A stretch of 7,234 nt of DNA from Candidatus Ruthturnera sp. (GTDB lineage Bacteria > Pseudomonadota > Gammaproteobacteria > PS1 > Pseudothioglobaceae): contig JABGOT010000111.1 in the NCBI GenBank assembly GCA_018648985.1, positions 1-7,234 of the forward strand, read 5' to 3'. Positions 1-5,051 of this stretch are shown here, one piece after another. The position numbers and the translations under genes were made by a program. How positions within the stretch are numbered: the first letter of the stretch is position 1; every line of letters begins with the position of its first letter. The notes beneath the pieces are model-generated. The model was not told the origin of the DNA. It saw nothing but the letters and a program-made list of their open reading frames with translations, and made no database searches.

Positions 1-375
1 GCTTCAGCACCAAAACTGATTACTCGAGAGATGCTTAAACTAATGAAAAAAGGCTCGGTTTTAGTGGACGTTTCTATTGACCAAGGTGGCTGCTTTGAGA
101 CTTCAAAGGTCACCACACATGATCAGCCAACTTATGTGGTTGACGAAATTATTCATTATTGTGTGGGCAACATGCCAGGTGCAGTTGCACAAACGGCGAC
201 CTTAGCACTAACGAATGCAACTTTGCCTTATATTGTTAAACTTGCCAATGAAGGGGTTCAGCAAACCTTGCTTGATAATAACTTGATGAATGGTTTAAAC
301 ATTCATCAAGGAAACATTACACATAAAGCTGTCGCTGAAAGCTTAGGCCGTCAATATAGCCCAGCTCGGTTCTAA
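1..375 (+). CDS. ald: alanine dehydrogenase, C-terminal part (5' end outside window)
   Basis: This is the last 124 codons of an NAD-dependent L-alanine dehydrogenase, which interconverts L-alanine and pyruvate plus ammonia in the cytoplasm. The frame is open from base 1, so the gene begins upstream; family members are about 370 residues, so roughly one third is visible. The fragment opens with APKLITREM and then SIDQGGCFETS, which holds the family's conserved catalytic Asp (DQGG). Next come TYVVDEIIHYCVGNMPGAV, with the Asn-Met pair that contacts the nicotinamide in known structures, and ALTNATLPY. These are hallmark Ald motifs and distinguish it from the related PntA transhydrogenase subunit. 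It ends at TAA 373-375, which overlaps the stop codon of the convergent pyrE. The Met codon at base 31 is internal, not the start. The promoter and N-terminal substrate-binding residues cannot be judged here. Confidence 0.93.
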   Translation, partial: ASAPKLITREMLKLMKKGSVLVDVSIDQGGCFETSKVTTHDQPTYVVDEIIHYCVGNMPGAVAQTATLALTNATLPYIVKLANEGVQQTLLDNNLMNGLNIHQGNITHKAVAESLGRQYSPARF

Positions 376-1010
376 ACGCCGTATTGATCTCTATAAGACT
401 CAATACGCTCGATTAACGCCTGGTCATCGCCTTGCTTTAAATAATCAATGAGATGCGACAAGCTGATAATACTTAGAACAGTAATACCGAAATTTTCTTC
501 GACTTCCTGAATGGCTGACTTATCACCCTTGCCTTTTTCTTGACGATCAACAGCAACAATCACGCCTTTGGCTTTAGCGCCATTTGCATCAATAATATCC
601 ATTGCTTCACGGATTGCGGTGCCGGCTGTAATCACATCGTCAATAATCAAAATATCGCCTTCCAGTGCATGGCCAACAATGTCACCACCTTCGCCATGAG
701 TTTTGGCTTCTTTGCGGTTAAAACTATAAGGTACATTTTTGCCAAATGAGTCATTGAGTGCCATTGCGCAAGCGGTAGCTAGTGGAATGCCCTTGTACGC
801 TGGACCGAATAAAACATCAAAATCAAGCTCGCTTTCAGTAATGGCTTGTGCATAAAATTTACCTAGTTTTGAAAGGTGATCACCCGTATTGAATGAACCC
901 GCATTAAAGAAATAAGGACTAACACGTCCCGACTTTAGCGTGAATTCGCCAAATTTTAGTGCGCCAATTTCCAACATAAAATCTACAAAGTCTTTTTGAT
1001 ACTGCTGCAT
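372..1010 (-). CDS. pyrE: orotate phosphoribosyltransferase
   Basis: PyrE transfers phosphoribose from PRPP to orotate to give OMP, the fifth step of de novo UMP synthesis; it works as a cytoplasmic dimer. The product has 212 residues, against 213 in E. coli, and the key positions appear to keep the same numbering. Visible are Lys26 (TLKSGR), the FFNAGSF orotate loop at 34-40, Lys73 (AYKGIP), the mobile catalytic loop RKEAKTHGEGG at 99-109 (Arg99, Lys100, Lys103, His105), the PRPP signature ILIIDDVITAGTA at 120-132 (Asp124, Asp125) and Arg156. The ATG is preceded on the minus strand by AAGAGGA with a four-base spacer, which fixes the start. It is convergent with ald (4-base overlap) and divergent from exoA (31-base gap). 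No UTP-sensing attenuator or terminator hairpin was recognised upstream. Confidence 0.97.
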   Translation of the reverse strand: MQQYQKDFVDFMLEIGALKFGEFTLKSGRVSPYFFNAGSFNTGDHLSKLGKFYAQAITESELDFDVLFGPAYKGIPLATACAMALNDSFGKNVPYSFNRKEAKTHGEGGDIVGHALEGDILIIDDVITAGTAIREAMDIIDANGAKAKGVIVAVDRQEKGKGDKSAIQEVEENFGITVLSIISLSHLIDYLKQGDDQALIERIESYRDQYGV

Positions 1011-1028
1011 ACAATCCTCTTAAATCAT

Positions 1029-1034
1029 TAAAAT
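1029..1034 (+). promoter_or_regulatory. candidate -10 element for exoA (would give a leaderless mRNA)
   Basis: TAAAAT matches the -10 consensus at five of six positions and lies seven bases before the exoA ATG. Transcription would begin at or one base before the A of the start codon, consistent with the absence of a Shine-Dalgarno. The best -35 at 17-base spacing (TGCATA, 1006-1011) is poor. An alternative pairs TTGATA (996-1001) with TTAAAT (1020-1025) over 18 bases, giving a leader of about ten bases. Both lie across the pyrE start region. Confidence 0.2.
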
Positions 1035-1041
1035 ATTTCCA

Positions 1042-1809
1042 ATGAAGAGAATTATAACGGCTAACGTCAACGGAATTCGTGCAGCTGAGCGAAAAGGTTT
1101 TTTCCAGTGGATGAAAGATCAAAATGCCGATGTGGTTTGCGTGCAAGAAATCAAAGCTCAAGAAGACCAACTGGATGATAAATTCTATCCAAAAGGCATG
1201 CATACTTATTACAAACCCGCTGAGCGTAAAGGTTATAGTGGCACAGGCTTATATTGTAAGCAAAAACCCGACCGGGTAATTTTTAGCCCGTGGGAAGATT
1301 TTGATTTCGAAGGTCGATTTATCCAAGCTGATTTTGGCAATCTTAGTGTTATCTCTATTTACATCCCTTCTGGCTCAGCTAAGCAAGAACGTCAAGACTA
1401 TAAGATGGAATTTATGGTCAAACGTTTTATGCCTTATCTTGAAGCGCTACAAAAAGATGGGCGAGAATACATCATTTGTGGCGATATCAATATCGTGCAT
1501 AAAAAAATTGATATCAAAAACTTTAATGGCAATAAGAATCGCTCAGGCTGTTTGCCAGAAGAACGTGCTTGGCTAGATCAACTCTTTGGTGAGGCTGGGT
1601 TTATCGATGCCTTTCGTGAAATCAACCAAGAGACTGATCAGTACACTTGGTGGTCAAATCGTGGGCAAGCATGGGCTAACAACACCGGCTGGCGTATTGA
1701 TTATCATATTCTCAGCGCCAACCTTAAAGGTACGCCACAACGTGCTGAAGTTTATAAAGAAGAGCGATTTTCTGACCACTCCCCTTTAATTATTGATTAC
1801 GACTTTTGA
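1042..1809 (+). CDS. exoA: exodeoxyribonuclease III / AP endonuclease (ExoA/XthA type)
   Basis: This is a 255-residue member of the exonuclease III branch of the endonuclease/exonuclease/phosphatase fold, which cuts DNA at abasic sites and trims 3' ends in base-excision repair. The active site looks complete: Asn10 (NVNGIR), Glu36 (VQEIKAQ), Tyr107 (SIYIPSG), Asp148 and Asn150 (GDINIVH), Asp220 (WRIDYH) and the terminal Asp245-His246 (FSDHSPL). E. coli XthA has 268 residues. The ATG is almost forced, because an in-frame TAA lies at 1021-1023 and the next Met falls after the first catalytic motif, yet no Shine-Dalgarno precedes it. Its position next to divergent pyrE is the one occupied by crc in Pseudomonas. 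Crc is a non-catalytic relative; here the residues Crc lacks are present, so a nuclease role is preferred over a regulator. The stop overlaps trmB by one base. Confidence 0.95.
   Translation: MKRIITANVNGIRAAERKGFFQWMKDQNADVVCVQEIKAQEDQLDDKFYPKGMHTYYKPAERKGYSGTGLYCKQKPDRVIFSPWEDFDFEGRFIQADFGNLSVISIYIPSGSAKQERQDYKMEFMVKRFMPYLEALQKDGREYIICGDINIVHKKIDIKNFNGNKNRSGCLPEERAWLDQLFGEAGFIDAFREINQETDQYTWWSNRGQAWANNTGWRIDYHILSANLKGTPQRAEVYKEERFSDHSPLIIDYDF
1051..1056 (-). promoter_or_regulatory. candidate -10 element for pyrE
   Basis: On the minus strand these bases read TATAAT, a perfect sigma-70 -10 hexamer, lying inside codons 4-5 of the divergent exoA. It would place transcription start roughly 35 bases before the pyrE ATG. 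No good -35 was found at 16-18 bases, and the upstream bases (CGT) are only a partial extended -10, so this is a candidate resting on one hexamer. Confidence 0.33.
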
Positions 1810-2489
1810 TGGAAAAGACTGCACATAAAATCCAAAGCTTTGTCAGACGCTCTGGACGATTAACACTCGGGCAAAAAACCGGGCTAATCGACTTATGGCC
1901 ACAATTCGGCATTGATGTTTCCAACGGGTTGATCGACTTAAACAGTGTGTTTAAAAAATCCCAGCCCATTACGCTAGAGATTGGATTTGGCAATGGGGAT
2001 AGTCTACTAGAGATGGCAATTAATACACCTAATCAGAATTTCTTAGGCATTGAGGTTTATGAAGCCGGCATAGGCAGGCTGATCAATGAAGCCAACAAAC
2101 ACCAACTTACCAACCTAAAAATTATTAAAGACGATGCAGTTGAAATACTCAAACACCACATCAAAGACAACAGCTTCGAGTCTTTTCAGCTATTTTTTCC
2201 TGACCCGTGGCACAAGAAAAAACATCACAAACGCCGCATCGTGCAAACAGATTTCCTAGATTTAATTTCAAATAAACTTCAAGATGATGGCACAATACAC
2301 ATGGCAACAGACTGGGAAAACTACGCCGAGCACATGATGGAAACATTAGAAAAACACCCACACTTTAAAAACACGCTAGGTGCCCATACCTATTCAATAA
2401 GGCCCGAACATCGGCCAGTGACTAAATTCGAACGCCGAGGTGAGCGACTAGGACATGGTGTTTGGGATTTGATTTTTATTAAGGAGTAA
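1809..2489 (+). CDS. trmB: tRNA (guanine-N7-)-methyltransferase
   Basis: TrmB uses S-adenosylmethionine to methylate guanine 46 in the variable loop of tRNAs. The 226-residue product has the full set of family blocks: RRSGRLTLGQ near 13-22, the SAM-binding LEIGFGNGDSLL at 56-67, GIEVYEAGIGR at 80-90, LFFPDPWHKKKHHKRRI at 128-144 with catalytic-region Asp132, ATDWENYAEHM at 166-176 (Asp168), and the terminal TKFERRGERLGHGVWDL at 205-221. The ATG at 1809-1811 forms a TGATG junction with the exoA stop. A TTG at 1806 is in frame but adds only one residue, so the ATG is chosen. No Shine-Dalgarno is visible, so expression probably depends on ribosomes finishing exoA. The 3' end contains the fxsA ribosome-binding site. 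Confidence 0.96.
   Translation: MEKTAHKIQSFVRRSGRLTLGQKTGLIDLWPQFGIDVSNGLIDLNSVFKKSQPITLEIGFGNGDSLLEMAINTPNQNFLGIEVYEAGIGRLINEANKHQLTNLKIIKDDAVEILKHHIKDNSFESFQLFFPDPWHKKKHHKRRIVQTDFLDLISNKLQDDGTIHMATDWENYAEHMMETLEKHPHFKNTLGAHTYSIRPEHRPVTKFERRGERLGHGVWDLIFIKE
2481..2486 (+). promoter_or_regulatory. fxsA ribosome-binding site inside trmB
   Basis: AAGGAG lies five bases before the fxsA ATG and is made of the last codons of trmB, directly before its TAA. The same ATTAAGGAGTAAG leader recurs before cvpA. Confidence 0.8.
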
Positions 2490-2491
2490 GT

Positions 2492-2944
2492 ATGCTATTC
2501 CCTTTATTTGTTATTGTAACGCTACTTGAAATCTATGTGCTGGTATCTGTGGGTGAATCAATCGGTGGTTTTTCTACAGTTCTACTGGTGGTTATCACCG
2601 CACTGATTGGCTCCACCTTGCTCAAACAACAAGGATGGTCAACCATGGCCAAAGCACAAAACGCCATGGCTAATGGGCAAACACCGGCATTTGAGATGAT
2701 GGAAGGTGTGGTTATCTTAATCTCAGGCGTGTTGTTATTAACGCCTGGATTTCTCACTGATATACTTGGTTTATTAGGCCTAATGCCCTGGTCAAGAACT
2801 TACTTTATCGATCAATTTTTAAGTAAGAATGCTTCAAAGGTATTCTCCCAAAACAACTCGGCTTTTATTCACAAAACTGACTCTTCAGAAGATAAAAAAC
2901 CTAAAAAAAATGGCACCATTGAAGGTGAGTTTTGGGAAGACTAA
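2492..2944 (+). CDS. fxsA: FxsA family cytoplasmic-membrane protein
   Basis: This is a 150-residue FxsA-family membrane protein. The E. coli member is named because its overproduction relieves F-plasmid exclusion of phage T7; its normal role is not settled. Family features seen are a first hydrophobic stretch at about 3-20 with Glu13, a second at about 28-44 (STVLLVVITALIGSTLLKQQG), the motif GQTPAFEMMEG at 62-72, and a third hydrophobic segment at about 73-98 carrying LLLTPGFLTDILGLLGLMP. A polar lysine-rich tail follows (DSSEDKKPKKNG), ending in GTIEGEFWED, a typical FxsA terminus. The strong AAGGAG site five bases before the ATG confirms the start. Only two bases separate it from trmB, and its last 13 bases overlap folC. 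Nothing around it suggests a phage-related function here. Confidence 0.9.
   Translation: MLFPLFVIVTLLEIYVLVSVGESIGGFSTVLLVVITALIGSTLLKQQGWSTMAKAQNAMANGQTPAFEMMEGVVILISGVLLLTPGFLTDILGLLGLMPWSRTYFIDQFLSKNASKVFSQNNSAFIHKTDSSEDKKPKKNGTIEGEFWED
2922..2928 (+). promoter_or_regulatory. folC ribosome-binding site supporting a TTG start
   Basis: AAGGTGA lies within the end of fxsA, three bases before TTG 2932; its AGG core is six bases away. It is the only Shine-Dalgarno-like sequence near the folC reading-frame opening and supports the non-ATG start. Confidence 0.6.
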
Positions 2945-4128
2945 AAACCCTAAACGAATGGCTTGATTGGCAAGAAGGTCTACACACTCAAGAAATTGAT
3001 CTTGGGCTTGAACGCATACAACGCGTTTATCAACAGCTATTTCCCGATGGCTCTCCCTTTCAAGTCATTACCGTTGCAGGTACAAACGGCAAAGGCTCTA
3101 CCATTGCTTTTATCGATAGTATTTACCAGCAATCAGATTTTAAAGTGGGCGCTTTCACCTCGCCACATCTTATTAAATATAATGAGCGATTTAACATTAA
3201 TGGGAAAATGGCAAATGATGAAATTATCTGTCAGGCTTTTGATACAGTTGAAGCTTGTCGATCTGAAACATCTCTAACCTATTTTGAATTTTCCACCTTA
3301 GCTGCACTGGTTATTTTTGCCTTTGAAAAAGTAGATGTTGCCGTTTTAGAGGTAGGCCTAGGCGGCCGACTTGACTCAGTAAACATAGTAGACCCTAATG
3401 TCAGTGTCATCACCAATATTGCCATTGATCACACCGACTATTTGGGTGATACACGCGAAGCCATTGGTTTCGAAAAATCCGGCATTATGAGAGGCAACAC
3501 CCCTTGTGTTTGTGGCGATCAAAACCCGCCTAACGCCATTCAAAAGCAAGCCGATAATATTGGCGCTTTACTTACCTTTGTTAACAAACCTTATCAAGGC
3601 ATCATCACACTCAAAGGCGAGCATCAACAATATAACGCAGCGCTTGCAGTTGAAGCGGTCAACCAACTACAGTCAGCACTTCCTATAGATCAAAATCAAT
3701 TATCTAAAGGGCTAAAAAAAGCCAGCCTCCCTGGTCGTTTTCAAATCAGGGAGATTAATAACAAAGTCATTGTGCTAGACGTTGCCCACAATGAGGCAGC
3801 CATAAAAGTCTTGGCTGAAACTCTAAAATCAGAAAAAACACCAACTTTGGCAATCTTCTCGGCGCTTAAAGATAAAAACATTGAACTTATGATTGGTGCA
3901 ATCGAATCTTGCATCGATGAATGGTTAATTGTGCCGCTTTCGGTCAATCGCGCAATCAGCACCCAAGAATTGGTCGAAAAATTTAGTCTATCAAGCAAAA
4001 TCACAACTTGTGAGGACATGGTATCCGCCATCCATCAAGCGCTCAATACATCGCAATACCAACGTGTTGTTATTTTTGGCTCGTTTCACACTGTGGCTGA
4101 TGCCATGAAAATTCTAGATAAATATTAA
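2932..4128 (+). CDS. folC: bifunctional dihydrofolate synthase / folylpolyglutamate synthase
   Basis: FolC is an ATP-dependent Mur-ligase-family enzyme that adds glutamate to dihydropteroate to make dihydrofolate and then extends the glutamate tail of reduced folates. Motifs in the 398 residues are LHTQEIDLGLERI (17-29), the P-loop VAGTNGKGST (48-57), FTSPHL (75-80), LEVGLGGRLDSVN (139-151), DHTDYLG (166-172), EKSGIMRG (181-188; the Lys is usually carbamylated), LPGRFQ (266-271), LDVAHNEAA (282-290) and GSFHTVAD (383-390). The start is TTG: in-frame TGA codons at 2920 and 2926 close the frame upstream, and no ATG, GTG or other TTG occurs before the P-loop. It overlaps fxsA by 13 bases. The region between about 195 and 240 appears shorter than in E. 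coli FolC (422 residues). In related genomes folC lies near cvpA-purF, as here. Confidence 0.95.
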   Translation: MGRLKTLNEWLDWQEGLHTQEIDLGLERIQRVYQQLFPDGSPFQVITVAGTNGKGSTIAFIDSIYQQSDFKVGAFTSPHLIKYNERFNINGKMANDEIICQAFDTVEACRSETSLTYFEFSTLAALVIFAFEKVDVAVLEVGLGGRLDSVNIVDPNVSVITNIAIDHTDYLGDTREAIGFEKSGIMRGNTPCVCGDQNPPNAIQKQADNIGALLTFVNKPYQGIITLKGEHQQYNAALAVEAVNQLQSALPIDQNQLSKGLKKASLPGRFQIREINNKVIVLDVAHNEAAIKVLAETLKSEKTPTLAIFSALKDKNIELMIGAIESCIDEWLIVPLSVNRAISTQELVEKFSLSSKITTCEDMVSAIHQALNTSQYQRVVIFGSFHTVADAMKILDKY

Positions 4129-4138
4129 ACCTTCATGG
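4103..4138 (+). repeat. 7-bp inverted repeat spanning the folC stop
   Basis: CCATGAA (4103-4109) and TTCATGG (4132-4138) are perfect complements separated by 22 bases, with the folC TAA (4126-4128) in the loop; a G-T pair could extend the stem outward by one. There is no following T-run and the stem is AT-rich, so it does not look like an intrinsic terminator. It may be chance, a weak 3' structure or a protein site. Confidence 0.3.
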
Positions 4139-4191
4139 TCTACGCATAGCGATATAATCTTGTAAAATTAGCGATTAATTAAGGAGTAAGA
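4129..4191 (+). promoter_or_regulatory. folC-cvpA gap with candidate cvpA-purF promoter
   Basis: This 63-base gap is the longest non-coding stretch in the window. It contains a perfect -10 hexamer TATAAT at 4153-4158, which would give a leader of about 27 bases before cvpA. No convincing -35 is present; TTCATG at 4132-4137, with 15-base spacing, matches three of six positions. TAGCGAT occurs twice (4147-4153 and 4169-4175), 22 bases apart and on either side of the -10. AAGGAG (4181-4186) is the cvpA ribosome-binding site. No match to the E. coli PurR operator was recognised. The elements suggest cvpA-purF-metZ can be transcribed separately from folC. Confidence 0.4.
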
Positions 4192-5040
4192 ATGAGTGAT
4201 TTTTTTACAAATATTTGGGAAGCAATTGGCCTACTAGTTTGGTCTGACTGGCTGACGATTGCCATCTTGATTGGCTTTCTTGTAGTTGGCATTAAGCGTG
4301 GACTTGCTAAAGAGTTAATCAACCTAGCATTTTTAATATTAGCTATTATTATTGCTTGGCTGTTTTATCAGTGGCTTGCTGGCACAGTGCTCATTACTTG
4401 GCTAACACTCTCTCATCAATCACACTTAGCCATTGCTTTTGGTGTTCTTTTCATTGCTGTTTTATTAGCCAAAAAAGCTTTATACAAACTCACCGAGCTT
4501 TCATCTACTGTTAGCAATCCTTGTACGCTCAACCGCATATTTGCCTTATTTGTATTTTTTGCAGCCACAGCAGTTGCAAGCTGGTACTACCTAGATGGTG
4601 TTGCTGGGCTAGGCATTATGGAGATTGTTATTACCAATGAGTCACTTCGAATCGGATTATCTTTTGCCATTGTCTTTGTTGTCATTGTCGGCGTGTGCTC
4701 TGCTATTTCAAATGCATTAAATATTTCAATTGGCTCGAGCAAGCCTTGTTTGCTTGAATCGTTTTTTCAAAAGATTTTAAACGGTCTTCATGGCGTTGAC
4801 AGTGCGCTCAACGCACGCAACGTTGATAGCACTAAAAATAAACTACTGGGTGGTCTGATCGGGCTAATCAAAGGCAGTTTGGCTATTTTGATTATGGTGT
4901 TAGTTCTACAAAGCATTGAATGGGTTGCCCAGCAAGACTACTGGGTTGAAACCAAAGGCACACTCAGAACTTTTCAAGACGTGGCTTCAGATATAAAACC
5001 TGAATTGTCGCAACATTTATTATTTATCGAAAGCGAATAA
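4192..5040 (+). CDS. cvpA: CvpA family inner-membrane protein, enlarged form
   Basis: This is a CvpA-family integral membrane protein. E. coli CvpA is needed for colicin V export and is encoded just before purF, as here; its biochemical role is unclear. The 282 residues far exceed E. coli CvpA, about 162. The N-terminal pair of membrane segments (about 19-35 and 42-64) carries the typical SDWLTIAILIGFLVVGIKRG turn. Next comes a hydrophobic hairpin at about 78-136, then a second at about 151-178 and 215-245. The latter holds the family signature TKNKLLGGLIGLIKGSLAIL followed by QQDYWVETK, where CvpA proteins have a Trp-rich end. The first hairpin resembles the second in layout, suggesting duplication. 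About 35 polar residues (180-214) precede the signature. AAGGAG five bases before the ATG fixes the start. The stop overlaps the purF ribosome-binding site. Confidence 0.85.
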   Translation: MSDFFTNIWEAIGLLVWSDWLTIAILIGFLVVGIKRGLAKELINLAFLILAIIIAWLFYQWLAGTVLITWLTLSHQSHLAIAFGVLFIAVLLAKKALYKLTELSSTVSNPCTLNRIFALFVFFAATAVASWYYLDGVAGLGIMEIVITNESLRIGLSFAIVFVVIVGVCSAISNALNISIGSSKPCLLESFFQKILNGLHGVDSALNARNVDSTKNKLLGGLIGLIKGSLAILIMVLVLQSIEWVAQQDYWVETKGTLRTFQDVASDIKPELSQHLLFIESE

Positions 5041-5043
5041 GGA
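5039..5043 (+). promoter_or_regulatory. purF ribosome-binding site overlapping the cvpA stop
   Basis: AAGGA begins inside the cvpA TAA (5038-5040) and lies eight bases before the purF ATG. This layout suggests that ribosomes ending cvpA feed purF initiation. Confidence 0.65.
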
Positions 5044-5051
5044 AATAACCT

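Noticed and set aside
31..33. ATG at base 31 as the start of a complete small gene.
   Set aside because: Alanine dehydrogenase sequence (APKLITREM) continues in frame to base 1, so this Met is internal and the gene is cut by the window edge.
351..387. TCAATA (351-356) and TATTGA (382-387) as a bidirectional terminator between ald and pyrE.
   Set aside because: The stem is only six AT-rich pairs around a 25-base loop with no T-run on either strand.
1031..1038. AAATATTT palindrome in the pyrE-exoA gap as an operator.
   Set aside because: An eight-base palindrome of only A and T is expected by chance in AT-rich intergenic DNA and has no second copy nearby.
1065..1070. TTGACG on the minus strand as a -35 for the pyrE TATAAT.
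   Set aside because: It is only eight bases from that -10, far too close, and no good -10 lies 16-18 bases downstream of it.
919..1203. Open frame on the minus strand across the pyrE start and exoA 5' end.
   Set aside because: It overlaps two well-supported genes, has no recognisable domain and reads as a shadow of exoA codons.
1301..1576. A 91-codon open frame on the plus strand within exoA, and similar ones within folC and purF.
   Set aside because: They are alternate-frame shadows of conserved genes, with no motif or start signal of their own.
1806..1808. TTG as the trmB start, one codon before the ATG.
   Set aside because: It adds a single residue, and the ATG at 1809 forms the common TGATG coupling with the exoA stop.
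2899..2922. A run of eight A bases (2903-2910) near the end of fxsA as a slippery site for -1 frameshifting into folC, which is in the -1 frame.
   Set aside because: After a -1 slip the ribosome meets TGA at 2920-2922, before the folC start, so no FxsA-FolC fusion can form. The run fits a plain lysine-rich tail.
2492..2944. fxsA as part of a phage-defence system, given its name.
   Set aside because: The name comes from an overexpression effect on F exclusion of T7. The neighbours are housekeeping genes, and no nuclease, toxin or sensor partner is present.
3741..4031. A 96-codon open frame antisense to folC.
   Set aside because: It lies wholly inside folC, has no visible ribosome-binding site, and folC motifs are intact across it.
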